Positions 1 to 9,728 of a stretch of DNA of 64,000 nt are shown in pieces. Position 1 is the first letter of the stretch. Every line of letters starts with the position of its first letter. This DNA is from Prochlorococcus sp. AG-402-K10 (GTDB lineage: Bacteria > Cyanobacteriota > Cyanobacteriia > PCC-6307 > Cyanobiaceae): the NCBI GenBank assembly GCA_003216835.1, contig QCIF01000005.1, positions 1 through 64,000 on the forward strand, in the 5' to 3' direction. A program made the translations under genes and the position numbers. The notes beneath the pieces were generated by a model that did no database searches, had not been told where the DNA came from, and was given only the letters and a program-made list of their open reading frames with translations.

Positions 1-653
1 CTTGTAAATAAACCTAGGAACATCACAGGTATTGGTAAAATTAGAGGAACTAGAAAAACTAAAACACCTACAACAAGTTCATCAGCCAAAATATTTCCAA
101 ATAACCTGAAAGATAGTGATAAGGGTTTAGTAAAATCTTCTAAAATTTTAAATGGGAGCATAATAGGTGTTGGATGCACATAATATTCAAAATATCTCCA
201 ACCCTTGTTACTTAAACCAGCATAAAAATAAGATAATGAGACCAAAAGTGCTAATGCAATAGTTGTATTAATATCTGCTGTTGGGGCGCCTAATTCGCCA
301 CTTGGTAACTTTATCAATCTCCAAGGGATTAAAGCACCTCCCCAATTACTTACGAATACAAATAAGAATAAAGTTCCTATAAATGGCATCCAATCTCTAT
401 AAACTTTCTCTCCTATTTGTGTCCTAGCAAGATCTCTTATGTAATCCCATAAAAACTCAAGTAAATTTTGTAATCCTTTCGGATCATTTTCCATTTTTTT
501 AGTTCCTAAGGAAATAAAAACTAATAATGCACCCAATAGAATCCATGATGTTAAAAAAACTTGTCCATGAATTCTTATATTTCCGATTTGCCAATAAAGA
601 TGTTGACCAACTTCTAATGCTGCAAAATTTGTTAGCAAGGAATTAAAGTACAT
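1..653 (-). CDS. atpB: ATP synthase F0 subunit a (AtpB), C-terminus cut by window edge
   Basis: Subunit a of the thylakoid F-type ATP synthase, which forms the proton half-channels facing the c-ring. The ORF track misses it because it runs off the left edge. Reading the minus strand from an ATG at 653 gives 217 codons with the family pattern: a short lumenal N-terminus, several membrane helices, and the conserved proton-path region [11 protein letters not shown] containing the essential Arg. The family is usually about 240 residues, so roughly the last 20-25 are missing. The start [18 protein letters not shown] is typical of picocyanobacterial AtpB. It lies 44 bp downstream of the atpI-like gene on the same strand, the normal head of the atp operon. 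Confidence 0.95.
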   Translation of the reverse strand, partial: MYFNSLLTNFAALEVGQHLYWQIGNIRIHGQVFLTSWILLGALLVFISLGTKKMENDPKGLQNLLEFLWDYIRDLARTQIGEKVYRDWMPFIGTLFLFVFVSNWGGALIPWRLIKLPSGELGAPTADINTTIALALLVSLSYFYAGLSNKGWRYFEYYVHPTPIMLPFKILEDFTKPLSLSFRLFGNILADELVVGVLVFLVPLILPIPVMFLGLFT

Positions 654-697
654 TGATTTTAAAAAAGATTATTAAATTTTGATTAAACAAAATTTAC

Positions 698-1174
698 TTA
701 GGAAAGTGAAAAATAAAATATGAGAGAAGGCTTATAGATGAAAAAGCCTATCATTGCTGGCAAAATTTCAATAGATCCTAGCTTACTTGCAAAAATAAAG
801 AGGCAAACTGGAATCAAAAGTTGCAATTTTGATACACCTGTAGATTCTCTACCTATCTTTCCTACACTTTTAGCGAGCAAACGTAAGTAAAAAATACCAG
901 CAAGGGAGCCTATAAAAACACTGAAACCAAAAGTAAAACCAAGAATAATTCCTGTTAAAGATGCAATTATGATAGAAACGATAAAAGTTATACCAAAAAT
1001 TGTTAATTGCAATTTTGTATACTCATCATTTTTGGAAAGTAATTTATCGAATTGACTGGCAAAACCTGATTTACTTTCTTTTTTGCATGAATTATCTAGG
1101 AATTGATGGCTTGGAACATTCTCGTTAGAAAGATGTTCAACTGTTTTTCTATTTGAGTCCACTGATGTGAACAT
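698..1174 (-). CDS. atpI: ATP synthase protein I-like membrane protein
   Basis: Small hydrophobic protein encoded immediately before atpB, in the position of ATP synthase protein I (uncI/atp1), thought to help assemble the F0 c-ring. It has 158 residues. A polar N-terminal stretch of about 55 residues is followed by four hydrophobic segments at roughly 57-75, 78-100, 118-135 and 138-155. The identification rests on position and topology, because this family is poorly conserved in sequence. The ATG at 1174 is the first in frame; a later start would shorten only the polar leader. Confidence 0.8.
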   Translation of the reverse strand: MFTSVDSNRKTVEHLSNENVPSHQFLDNSCKKESKSGFASQFDKLLSKNDEYTKLQLTIFGITFIVSIIIASLTGIILGFTFGFSVFIGSLAGIFYLRLLAKSVGKIGRESTGVSKLQLLIPVCLFIFASKLGSIEILPAMIGFFIYKPSLIFYFSLS

Positions 1175-1242
1175 AACTTAGAAAGCCCCCACTAGATGGT
1201 TATAAGTAAGTATATAAACTCACGGAATCTATCATGGAGAGG

Positions 1243-1266
1243 GACCTTTTAGCTAGGTTTTTTTTT
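1243..1266 (+). terminator. Candidate intrinsic terminator in the atpI-ftsW gap
   Basis: GACCT, a 7-nt loop and AGGTT form a short stem (one G-U pair) followed by an uninterrupted run of eight T residues on the plus strand. No plus-strand gene is annotated upstream, so it would end a short transcript that starts upstream of the atp genes and runs away from them. The stem is weak, so the call is tentative. The rest of the 272-bp gap (1175-1446) holds no convincing gene. Confidence 0.3.
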
Positions 1267-1446
1267 ATAAATGGTGAATTCTTAAAATTTGTTGTGAATG
1301 TATTACCCATTTTTAGGTTTATATCAAAGCAATAAAATCTTATAAACCACCTAATTTAATTTAATATGAAAACACTTAAAAATATTGCTAAAAGACTTGG
1401 CAAAGGTTGAATTTAACGTCTCAATAGTATATTTAGAACTCGAAAA

Positions 1447-2682
1447 TTGGAGATAAGTCAAGAAAAAATAAAATATAAAAGAATTTTTAAAAGAAAAAAA
1501 TCTTTTAATTCTAGTGATAAAAATAATCCCATAAATATAAGTGAATCTATATTTCCTTTGCCTTGGAAAATTTGGCCTTATGAAGCGAAAATCCTCATAA
1601 TGTTTATTGGAATTTGGTCAATCTTAGGATTGTTTATCCTTGGATCATCAAGTTGGTGGGTAGCTAGTAAGGAAATGGGACATTGGGCGTACTATTTAAA
1701 AAAACAAATTATTTGGTCAATTCCAGGTTTGTGTGTGTTTTATTTAGTCCTTAATACAAATATAAGAAATCTTTTAAAATTTTCAAAACTTTTTTTCTAC
1801 TTATTCTTCTTGTTAATAGTACTCACAAACATTCATGGTCTTACAGTTAATGGGTCTTCAAGATGGTTAGTACTTGGAAATTTACTTCTTCAACCTTCTG
1901 AATTAATTAAACCTTTCCTAATTTTAGAGGCATCTAACCTCTTTGCTCATTGGAATTTAGTGAAAAACCATAAAAAATTAATTACAATAATCACCTTTGG
2001 GTTATTAATTCTGTTAATACTTAAACAACCTAATTTAAGTACTGCAGCATTAACTGGAATTCTTTTTTGGATTATGGGTTTATGCGGAGGAGTCAAACTT
2101 ATTTCACTTGGCTCTTTTGCCTCATTAGGATTCTTTACTGGATACATAAGTATCCTTAATAATGAATATCAAAAGCTAAGAGTTATATCATTTATTGATC
2201 CTTGGAAATATCAACAAGATACAGGATTTCAATTAGTTCAGAGTTTATTAGCAATAGGTTCAGGCGGTCTTTTTGGCCAGGGTTTTGGTCTCTCTATACA
2301 GAAACTACAATATTTACCCTTTATGTATACGGATTTTATTTTTGCAATCTTTGCAGAAGAATTTGGATTATTGGGATCTAGTTTATTCCTAGCATTTTTG
2401 GTTATTTTCTCATATATCAGTTTACGCATTGCCTTAAAGTGCAGAAACAACTACACAAAATTAATTGCTATTGGATCTGGCACTTTATTAATAGGTCAAT
2501 CAATAATGCATATAGCAGTAGCCACAGGGTCAATGCCTACTACAGGCTTACCATTACCATTTATAAGTTATGGAGGGAATTCATTAATTGCATCATTTTT
2601 TATTGCTGGAATGTTATTAAGATGTTCATTAGAATCAACAGGCTTTATTGGAATTCTTAGTGCAAGAAAGACTCTTAATTAG
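1447..2682 (+). CDS. ftsW: Cell division SEDS peptidoglycan glycosyltransferase FtsW
   Basis: SEDS-family polytopic membrane protein of 411 residues that polymerises septal peptidoglycan from lipid II with its partner class B PBP. About ten membrane helices follow a basic cytoplasmic N-terminus of about 45 residues. Family signatures are visible: LLQPSELIKP, the loop FIDPWKYQQDTGFQ, YTDFIFAIFAEEFGLLG and the C-terminal GLPLPFISYGG motif. RodA is the paralogue. I prefer FtsW because of the TDFIFA..EE segment and the usual cyanobacterial position beside ccdA. The start is TTG at 1447, with no good in-frame ATG nearby. ccdA follows within 20 bp, suggesting cotranscription. Confidence 0.87.
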   Translation: MEISQEKIKYKRIFKRKKSFNSSDKNNPINISESIFPLPWKIWPYEAKILIMFIGIWSILGLFILGSSSWWVASKEMGHWAYYLKKQIIWSIPGLCVFYLVLNTNIRNLLKFSKLFFYLFFLLIVLTNIHGLTVNGSSRWLVLGNLLLQPSELIKPFLILEASNLFAHWNLVKNHKKLITIITFGLLILLILKQPNLSTAALTGILFWIMGLCGGVKLISLGSFASLGFFTGYISILNNEYQKLRVISFIDPWKYQQDTGFQLVQSLLAIGSGGLFGQGFGLSIQKLQYLPFMYTDFIFAIFAEEFGLLGSSLFLAFLVIFSYISLRIALKCRNNYTKLIAIGSGTLLIGQSIMHIAVATGSMPTTGLPLPFISYGGNSLIASFFIAGMLLRCSLESTGFIGILSARKTLN

Positions 2683-2698
2683 TTAGAATTAAAGAGAT

Positions 2699-3421
2699 TT
2701 GAGTCTTGTTATCGTATCAATTAATTTAGTTATTTCTGAATTAGCTCAAAAGGGCAATTTAATCATGCAGCAAGGCCTGAATCATACTGGGCCTTTTACA
2801 GTATTTTTAGTTTTCAGTGCAGGCCTTTTAACAAGCCTAGGTCCATGTTCATTATCCTTACTGCCTGTAACTATTGCTTATATCGGAGGAACAGAGAAAA
2901 ATCAATATAAACTTCTTAGTTTTTCAGGAGGAGTTGTTTGTGCTCTTGTTACATTAGGAGCCTTAAGTGGATTTTTAGGGAAAATATACGGACAAATTCC
3001 TCACTATTACACCTCTATCGTTGCCTTAATAGCAATAATAATGGGTTTTAATTTATTAGGACTTTTAAAATTCCAGTTGCCAAATGGACCCGATTTAAAA
3101 ATTATTGAAGATAAAATACCCTCCTTCCTAACACCTTTTGCACTAGGAACTACTTTTGGACTTGCCTCTTCACCTTGTATTACACCAGTATTAGCTAGTC
3201 TGTTAGCTTGGGTATCACAAGCCAAAAACCCCACTATCTCAATTATCTTTCTATTTTTCTTTGGTTTGGGACAAGTGACACCAATAATCATTGCAGGTGC
3301 TACAACAGAAAATCTAAAACAATTTCTAGAACTTAGAAAATATAGTCAAGTGATTCCTAAATTAAGTGGAGTATTTTTAGTTGCCCTTGGAGGTTTAAAT
3401 TTACTTTCAAATTGGATTTAA
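2699..3421 (+). CDS. ccdA: Cytochrome c biogenesis protein CcdA
   Basis: Membrane thiol-disulfide transporter that carries reducing power across the thylakoid or plasma membrane to keep apocytochrome c haem-binding cysteines reduced (system II). Six hydrophobic segments are visible. The two redox cysteines sit in the expected contexts: GPCSLSLLPV in the first helix and SSPCITPVLAS in the fourth. The track start is TTG at 2699. An ATG at 2765 (MQQGLNHTGPF) would give a 218-residue protein nearer the usual CcdA length and may be the true start. The gene abuts ccs1 with no gap, matching the functional pairing of CcdA with Ccs1. Confidence 0.92.
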   Translation: MSLVIVSINLVISELAQKGNLIMQQGLNHTGPFTVFLVFSAGLLTSLGPCSLSLLPVTIAYIGGTEKNQYKLLSFSGGVVCALVTLGALSGFLGKIYGQIPHYYTSIVALIAIIMGFNLLGLLKFQLPNGPDLKIIEDKIPSFLTPFALGTTFGLASSPCITPVLASLLAWVSQAKNPTISIIFLFFFGLGQVTPIIIAGATTENLKQFLELRKYSQVIPKLSGVFLVALGGLNLLSNWI

Positions 3422-4708
3422 ATGATTAGTTTTCAAAATTTTATTTTAAAGATATCAAGTTTAAGGTTCGCAATTTCATTAATAATTTTTATTGCCATTT
3501 CAAGTAGTATTGGTACTTTTATCCCTCAAGGGAATAATAAACAAACTTATATTGATTTATTCGATGAATCACCAATTTTTGGATTTATAAATAGTGAAAA
3601 AGTCCTAAAACTGCAATTAGATCATATATATACAAGTTTTTGGTTTTTATTAGCATTAATCCTTCTTTGCATTTCTCTGGCAGCTTGTAGTTTGAGAAGA
3701 CAAATTCCTGCATTAAAAGCGTCTTTACAATGGACTGACTACAAAAATGAAAAAAGGTTTGAAAGATTGCAATTAATATCAAATCACCAAGTAAATTATG
3801 ATGGAGACTATATATCAAAAACTAATTTATTTCTTAAGAAAAATGGTTGGAGCACATCCAGATTTGAAAATCGCCTTTCTGCTAGAAAAGGGTTAATTGG
3901 AAAACTAGGGCCTATTATTGTCCATATCGGACTAATAGTGTTACTTATAGGTTCCGCTTACGGAAGTTTCACTAGCGAATCCAAAGAACAATATTTGATT
4001 CCAGGAGAAAGCTTAGACTTGATAAATGAGAGTACAAATTCCACAGCAACAATAAAATTAGAGAATTTCGTAATAGAACGCGAAAGTGATGGCATACCAA
4101 AACAATTTATTTCAAGGCTAGATTTTTTTTCTGAAAATCCCAAATTAAATGAAATCAAAACAACCAAAGTTAATCACCCAATCAGATATAAAGGATTAAC
4201 TATTTATCAAGCTGATTGGGCAGTTTCAAATATAGTTATTGAAATAGATAAGATTCTTTACCAGCTCCAACTAAAACCAATACCTGAAATAGGTAATCAA
4301 ATTTGGGGCATATTGCTTGAATTAGGAATAGATACAAAAAAAAATTATCTCTTGACAATAGATAATGAAAATGGTCCTATTAAAATCTCTAATCTTGAAA
4401 ATTTTGCTGAAAAAAAACTCTATTTAAATGGCGATTCACTAGAAATTAATTCTTCTGAATTATCTTTAAAAAAGATCGTCTCTAGTAGCGGTTTGATAAT
4501 TAAAAATGATCCTTCAATTCCATTTATTTACTTCTCTTTTATCTTGATAATCTTTGGAACGATAGTAAGTCTTATACCAACGAATCAATTATGGATTCTA
4601 TTTAATAAAGAATCTAAACAATCATTAATTGGTGGTCTTAGTAATAGAAATCTACTTGGTTTTAAAAAAGAATTTTTTAAATTAGCAGAGGAAATTCAGA
4701 AGTTTTAG
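3422..4708 (+). CDS. ccs1: Cytochrome c biogenesis protein Ccs1 (CcsB/ResB family)
   Basis: ResB/Ccs1 component of the system II cytochrome c synthase, which works with CcsA to move haem and attach it to apocytochromes c6, f and c550 on the lumenal side. It has 428 residues. Three N-terminal hydrophobic segments (about 13-32, 65-88, 162-180) are followed by a large soluble domain and a final helix around residues 368-388, the standard Ccs1 topology. The motif [10 protein letters not shown] after the first helix is typical of the family. The ATG starts directly after the ccdA stop. The 3' end overlaps convergent queF by 4 bp. Confidence 0.92.
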   Translation: MISFQNFILKISSLRFAISLIIFIAISSSIGTFIPQGNNKQTYIDLFDESPIFGFINSEKVLKLQLDHIYTSFWFLLALILLCISLAACSLRRQIPALKASLQWTDYKNEKRFERLQLISNHQVNYDGDYISKTNLFLKKNGWSTSRFENRLSARKGLIGKLGPIIVHIGLIVLLIGSAYGSFTSESKEQYLIPGESLDLINESTNSTATIKLENFVIERESDGIPKQFISRLDFFSENPKLNEIKTTKVNHPIRYKGLTIYQADWAVSNIVIEIDKILYQLQLKPIPEIGNQIWGILLELGIDTKKNYLLTIDNENGPIKISNLENFAEKKLYLNGDSLEINSSELSLKKIVSSSGLIIKNDPSIPFIYFSFILIIFGTIVSLIPTNQLWILFNKESKQSLIGGLSNRNLLGFKKEFFKLAEEIQKF

Positions 4709-5115
4709 TTTTTTTTCTGTCCACTAAAAATATCTAACTTCATAGACACATTCCCTCTAGGATTAAATTCTGCATTTAAATGTATCCAATGAGGTGAGCC
4801 GGCATTCACTAGATCATCCATTACTCTGTTAACAACTTCTTCATGGGATATTTTCATATCTCTAAAATTATTAATATAAAGTTTTAAGGATTTCAACTCA
4901 TAGACTTTCATCTTGGGTTGATAAAAAATATTTAATTTTGCAAAATCTGGATAACCAGAGAATGGGCATTTACATGTAAATTCAGGTAACTCAATAGAAA
5001 CTTCATAAATTCTTTTCTTATTGGGATTCTCAAAACAAATTATTTTTGATTCTTCAATTAATCTTTCTCCATACAAGGGCCTTTCAGTTGAATCATTTAA
5101 ATTAGTTGAACTCAT
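4705..5115 (-). CDS. queF: NADPH-dependent 7-cyano-7-deazaguanine reductase QueF
   Basis: Reduces preQ0 nitrile to preQ1 amine in queuosine synthesis for tRNA wobble modification. It is 136 residues, the short single-domain class. The catalytic region reads [14 protein letters not shown]: Cys50 is the likely thioimide nucleophile and Asp57 the proton donor. The C-terminal region [14 protein letters not shown] and the ending NPRGNVSM fit the QueF family. The usual TGQPD motif is SGYPD here, keeping the catalytic Asp. The gene converges on ccs1 with a 4-bp overlap. Confidence 0.92.
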   Translation of the reverse strand: MSSTNLNDSTERPLYGERLIEESKIICFENPNKKRIYEVSIELPEFTCKCPFSGYPDFAKLNIFYQPKMKVYELKSLKLYINNFRDMKISHEEVVNRVMDDLVNAGSPHWIHLNAEFNPRGNVSMKLDIFSGQKKN

Positions 5116-5226
5116 TTTGCAAAAACTTATTTACTAAAACTATATAAAAAGATAAGAATCCGCAAAAAATTTAAACCTTAACAACTATTACAAATAACTA
5201 AAAATAGAATATAAAATCTTTATTTT

Positions 5227-5240
5227 GTATCAACAGTAAC
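5227..5240 (+). promoter_or_regulatory. Possible NtcA half-site pair upstream of the glnB transcript
   Basis: GTA-N8-AAC (GTATCAACAGTAAC) departs by one base from the NtcA consensus GTA-N8-TAC. An AT-rich TTATAT lies about 23 bp downstream, near the spacing of activated NtcA promoters. glnB is a known NtcA target in cyanobacteria. The match is imperfect, and the -10-like box would overlap the track's first ATG of the 5268 ORF, so this is only a candidate. Confidence 0.22.
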
Positions 5241-5267
5241 ATTAATGTTGTCATTTAAAAGGTTTAT

Positions 5268-5537
5268 ATGTGTTTAGTTAAAAAAAAATTAATGGACATT
5301 TGTTTGATCAATATAGATAACAACTTAAATAAATCTATTCAACCTTCAAGTGTGCTTGGGATGTTATGGCTTCAAACACATTTTGAAAATGATAAGTGGG
5401 AAGCATTATCAAACAATTCAGTATTAATTTCTCAAGAAAACTCTAAATTATTAATTGAAGATGCAACTAGTGCTGGGCTAAATATTAAATCAATTTCTGA
5501 AGTTTCAAAGGTGGATGTTTTTCAAAAAAACAATTAA
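5268..5537 (+). CDS. Small conserved-looking protein upstream of glnB, function unknown
   Basis: An 81-89 residue soluble protein with no motif I recognise. It contains a WLQTHFENDKWEAL segment and alternating helix and strand character, with no membrane segment or signal peptide. The track starts at ATG 5268, preceded by an AAAAGG at good ribosome-binding distance. A second ATG at 5292 (MDICLINIDNN) removes a basic leader and is also plausible. It ends 24 bp before glnB on the same strand and is probably cotranscribed with it, so a link to nitrogen signalling is possible but unproven. Confidence 0.65.
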   Translation: MCLVKKKLMDICLINIDNNLNKSIQPSSVLGMLWLQTHFENDKWEALSNNSVLISQENSKLLIEDATSAGLNIKSISEVSKVDVFQKNN

Positions 5538-5900
<363 letters not shown>

Positions 5901-6713
5901 CTAAAGCGTATCTTTTACTAAATTTTCAATATATTTTTTATTTATAATTGAATCTGAAATATATCTTTTACACATCCAAGCTAGGTATTCATGATTTCCT
6001 GCAGGTCCTACTAATGGAGAAGCTATCAAACCCTTAATATTCCATTGAAATTCTTTAGCAGCATTAACAACTGAATCTATCGCCTCTATATGATACTCAG
6101 GTTTTCTAACAACGCCCCCTTTGCTTACTCGATCTTTTCCTACTTCAAATTGCGGCTTGATAAGAAATATTCCCTCTATACAATCTCCAAATAATAAATT
6201 GTTAATAGATTGAAAAACTAACTTTAATGAAATAAAAGACAAATCAGCTACAACGAAATTGGGTAATGAATTATCTTTAAACAAAAAATCATCAGGCTTT
6301 AAATTACGAATATTTGTTCTTTCCAGAAGTATTACTTTTGGATTATTTCTAATCTTCCATGCCGTTTGTCCGTAACCTACATCTATCCCATAAACCAACT
6401 TTGCCCCTTTTTGTAATAAGCAATCTGTAAAACCACCGGTTGAGATGCCAGCATCTATACAAACTTTATCTTTTACATTAATTTCCAGTTTTTTAAAGGC
6501 CTCTAATAATTTTTCTCCTCCCCTTGATACAAATTGAGGTTCAGACTCAATAAAAAATTCAGATCCAATTATCACTTGCTGTCCAGGCTTATCGTAAATC
6601 TTGCCATTTATATCTTTAACTTTCCCTGCGAGAATAATCCCTTGAGCCTTCTGACGAGTTTCACATAAACCCTTATTAAGAAGATAAAGATCTAATCGAC
6701 TTTTTTTAATCAT
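5901..6713 (-). CDS. tlyA: TlyA-family rRNA 2'-O-methyltransferase (hemolysin A-like)
   Basis: S4-domain plus FtsJ-like methyltransferase. Family members 2'-O-methylate cytidines in 16S and/or 23S rRNA; the haemolysin name is historical. It has 270 residues. The N-terminal S4 domain (about 3-62) begins KSRLDLYLLNKGLCETRQKA. The SAM-binding domain has SRGGEKLLEAF and CIDAGISTGGFTDCLL, with later VADLSFISL and FLIKPQFEVGKD motifs carrying the catalytic Asp and Lys. It converges on glnB with adjacent stop codons. Some cyanobacterial genomes label such genes only as FtsJ-like. Confidence 0.88.
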   Translation of the reverse strand: MIKKSRLDLYLLNKGLCETRQKAQGIILAGKVKDINGKIYDKPGQQVIIGSEFFIESEPQFVSRGGEKLLEAFKKLEINVKDKVCIDAGISTGGFTDCLLQKGAKLVYGIDVGYGQTAWKIRNNPKVILLERTNIRNLKPDDFLFKDNSLPNFVVADLSFISLKLVFQSINNLLFGDCIEGIFLIKPQFEVGKDRVSKGGVVRKPEYHIEAIDSVVNAAKEFQWNIKGLIASPLVGPAGNHEYLAWMCKRYISDSIINKKYIENLVKDTL

Positions 6714-6997
6714 CTATACATCAAGAAAATTGTTTAGTTAAAAAACTACTGATTAAAGGAGATCAAAACTTTTAAACATATTTTAATTTTAAATTTAAAA
6801 TACAAAGAAAAGAAATAACATTCACAAAGATAACTCAATCCCAAAATTTGGTATTTTTAAGAATTTTTATATGCAAAAAATTTGTTACATAAAAAAATAA
6901 TCTTAATCAAATATCTTCAATGGCAAGTAGATCTTAAAAGCATAGAGCAATTATGGGATTTTAGTTATAAAGTTTAAATTGAAGATGTATAAAAGTT
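6714..6997. other. tlyA-purB divergent intergenic region
   Basis: 284 bp between two divergent genes, very AT-rich. I checked for short ORFs and found none longer than about ten codons. It should contain promoters for both genes, but I could not fix any box with confidence. Confidence 0.5.
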
Positions 6998-8293
6998 GTG
7001 ATTGAACGTTACACATTACCCGAAATGGGTAAAATCTGGACTGAAAATGCAAAATTCCAGAGTTGGCTTAAAGTTGAGATTGCCGCATGTCAAGCAAATT
7101 GCTCTCTTGGGAGAATTCCTGAAGAGGCTTTAACAGAGATTCGCTTAAAGGCAAAATTTGAAGAATCCAGAATAAAAGAAATTGAGAAAGAAGTTAAACA
7201 TGATGTAATAGCCTTTCTTACAAATATTAATGAATTTGTGGGAGACTCTGGAAGATATATTCATGTTGGGATGACAAGTAGTGATGTACTTGATACTGGC
7301 TTATCTCTACAGCTAAAAGATTCATGTGAATTGTTATTAGAGGAAATAGATAAGCTAGAAAACGAAGTCAGATTATTAGCTAGACAACACAAAAATACTT
7401 TAATGATTGGGAGATCCCACGCAATTCACGGAGAGCCGATTTCGTTTGGGTTTAAATTGGCTGGATGGTTAGCAGAAATTATCAGAGATAAAAAAAGATT
7501 ATTAACACTTAAAGATTCTGTTGCCATTGGACAAATAAGTGGAGCCATGGGAACTTATGCCAATACAAATCCAGAGGTAGAAAAAATTACTTGTGATTTG
7601 TTAGGTTTAAAACCAGACACAGCAAGTACTCAGGTTATATCAAGAGATAGGCATGCAGAATATGTTCAAACTATTGCACTAGTGGGTGCTTCGCTTGATA
7701 GATTCGCAACTGAAATAAGGAATCTTCAGAGAACAGATGTTTTAGAGGTTGAAGAGGGATTCTCAAAAGGACAAAAAGGTAGCTCGGCTATGCCACATAA
7801 AAGGAATCCTATACGTAGTGAAAGGGTAAGCGGTTTATCAAGAATTTTGAGGAGTTATGTTTTAACAGCTCTTGAAAATGTGGCACTCTGGCACGAAAGA
7901 GATATTAGCCATAGTTCTAATGAACGCATCATGTTACCTGATGTATCCATATGTTTGCATTTTATGCTTAGGGAGATGAAAGAAATTATAAGTAACTTGA
8001 AAGTTTATCCTGAAAATATGCTCAAGAATTTAAATATATATGGGGGTGTTATCTTTAGTCAAAAAGTTTTGCTTTTACTCGTAGAAAAAGGTTTATCAAG
8101 AGAAAAGGCTTATAGTTTAGTCCAAAAAAATGCTCATCAAGCTTGGAATAATGAGGCTGGAAATTTCAAACAAAATATTGAGCAGGACCCTGAGATTATG
8201 GAATTAGTAAATGAGGATGATTTAAGAGAATGTTTTGACCCCTCCATTCATCTAAACAATTTAAATGTAATATGGGAAAAGCTAAGTATTTAG
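6998..8293 (+). CDS. purB: Adenylosuccinate lyase
   Basis: Catalyses two steps of purine synthesis: cleavage of SAICAR to AICAR, and of adenylosuccinate to AMP, each releasing fumarate. It has 431 residues, normal for the short bacterial type. The fumarase/aspartase signature GSSAMPHKRNP is in the flexible catalytic loop, TSSDVLDT and RSHAIHGEP are in place, and SHSSNER follows. The GTG start at 6998 reads MIERYTLPEMG, the usual N-terminus. fumC, another fumarate-handling superfamily member, follows 52 bp downstream, so the two may be cotranscribed. Confidence 0.97.
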   Translation: MIERYTLPEMGKIWTENAKFQSWLKVEIAACQANCSLGRIPEEALTEIRLKAKFEESRIKEIEKEVKHDVIAFLTNINEFVGDSGRYIHVGMTSSDVLDTGLSLQLKDSCELLLEEIDKLENEVRLLARQHKNTLMIGRSHAIHGEPISFGFKLAGWLAEIIRDKKRLLTLKDSVAIGQISGAMGTYANTNPEVEKITCDLLGLKPDTASTQVISRDRHAEYVQTIALVGASLDRFATEIRNLQRTDVLEVEEGFSKGQKGSSAMPHKRNPIRSERVSGLSRILRSYVLTALENVALWHERDISHSSNERIMLPDVSICLHFMLREMKEIISNLKVYPENMLKNLNIYGGVIFSQKVLLLLVEKGLSREKAYSLVQKNAHQAWNNEAGNFKQNIEQDPEIMELVNEDDLRECFDPSIHLNNLNVIWEKLSI

Positions 8294-8345
8294 ATGTTCC
8301 AAATTCTTATTTTAAGTTTAACGACAGTTTTTAAAACAAATAACG

Positions 8346-9728
8346 ATGAAAAACTTTAGGCTTGAAAAAGATAGTATGGGAACAATTCAAGTTCCTGCAA
8401 GAGCTTTATGGGGGGCTCAAACTCAGAGATCGATTATCAATTTTTCGATTGGCGAAGAGTTAATCCCAATTGAATTGGTTTATTCACTTACATTAATTAA
8501 AAAAGCTGCTGCAATAGCCAATTTCAATTTAGGTTTATTAAATAAAGAAAAAAAAGAACTGATTATAAAGGCCTCTAATGAAATACTTAATGGAATGCAT
8601 GATTCACAGTTTCCTTTAAAAATTTGGCAAACAGGTAGTGGTACACAAACGAATATGAATATAAATGAGGTAATATCAAATATTGCCTCTTTAAAAACAA
8701 ATTCAGAACTAGGTAGTCATTATCCGCTTCATCCTAATGATGATGTTAACAAATCACAATCTACAAATGATACTTTCCCCGCAGCTATTCAAATCTCTGT
8801 AGTAACTGAAATACTAAATAAATTAGTCCCATCAATAAAAGAACTTACCAATGCTCTAGATAAAAAAAGTGCCGAATGGGAAAATATTATAAAAATAGGT
8901 AGAACGCATTTTCAAGATGCTGTCCCAATAACTCTTGGCCAAGAAATATCTGCATGGTCTCAACAGATCAAAGATGCTGAAGATTCTCTCGTAATGAGTC
9001 TTGACGAATTATATTTCTTACCTTTGGGTGGAACTGCTGTAGGCACAGGAATTAATTGTCCAAAAGAATTTTCAGAAGAATCTATTAAATCAATTTCAGC
9101 CGATACTAATATTCATTTCTATGAATCAAAGAATCACTTTTCTCGGATGGCGGCACATGATCGATTAGCACAAGTTATGAGCCAAATAAAGATATTAGCA
9201 GGTGCATTATTTAAAATTTCAAATGATATTAAAATATTATCTTCAGGACCTAGGGCAGGTATTTATGAGTTAATCATTCCCCAAAATGAGCCAGGTAGTT
9301 CTATTATGCCAGGCAAAGTTAACCCAACTCAATGTGAAGCATTAACAATGGTATGTACTCAAATAATGGGTTTTGAATATGCTGTATCAATTGCTAATTC
9401 CAGCGGGACATTACAGATGAATGAATACAAGCCACTAATTGGGTTTAATATACTTACAAGTTTAAAATTGCTTAAAAATACAATTAATAACTTTAGGCTT
9501 AAGTTAGTTGAAGGGATGGAACCCAACTATCAAAAAATAAATTCTAATCTAGAAAATTCACTCATGCTAATTACAGCTTTAGTCCCAAAAATAGGGTATG
9601 AAAAAGCCGCTGAAATTGCAAATCTAGCCTTTAATGAATCAATAAATTTAAAAGAGGCAACTGTTAAATTAGGTTATTTAAATGAAGATCAATTTGATGA
9701 ACTAATGAATACTGATTCAATGATTTGA
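8346..9728 (+). CDS. fumC: Fumarate hydratase class II
   Basis: Reversible hydration of fumarate to malate; in a cyanobacterium it salvages fumarate released by purine and arginine synthesis. It has 460 residues, full length for class II. Conserved blocks are MGTIQVPARALWGAQTQRS, GSGTQTNMNINEV, NDDVNKSQSTNDTFP, GRTHFQDAVPITLGQE and the signature GSSIMPGKVNPTQCEA with the catalytic Ser. The start MKNFRLEKDSMG is well supported. It follows purB on the same strand and converges with the helicase gene; an inverted repeat covers both stop codons. Confidence 0.97.
   Translation: MKNFRLEKDSMGTIQVPARALWGAQTQRSIINFSIGEELIPIELVYSLTLIKKAAAIANFNLGLLNKEKKELIIKASNEILNGMHDSQFPLKIWQTGSGTQTNMNINEVISNIASLKTNSELGSHYPLHPNDDVNKSQSTNDTFPAAIQISVVTEILNKLVPSIKELTNALDKKSAEWENIIKIGRTHFQDAVPITLGQEISAWSQQIKDAEDSLVMSLDELYFLPLGGTAVGTGINCPKEFSEESIKSISADTNIHFYESKNHFSRMAAHDRLAQVMSQIKILAGALFKISNDIKILSSGPRAGIYELIIPQNEPGSSIMPGKVNPTQCEALTMVCTQIMGFEYAVSIANSSGTLQMNEYKPLIGFNILTSLKLLKNTINNFRLKLVEGMEPNYQKINSNLENSLMLITALVPKIGYEKAAEIANLAFNESINLKEATVKLGYLNEDQFDELMNTDSMI

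Noticed and set aside
1366-1410. 14-codon plus-strand ORF MKTLKNIAKRLGKG upstream of ftsW
   Set aside because: Looks like a small cationic peptide, but it is too short and lacks a clear ribosome-binding site or known family; likely chance.
2439-2660. 73-residue plus-strand ORF within ftsW
   Set aside because: Alternative frame of the FtsW C-terminus with no conserved features.
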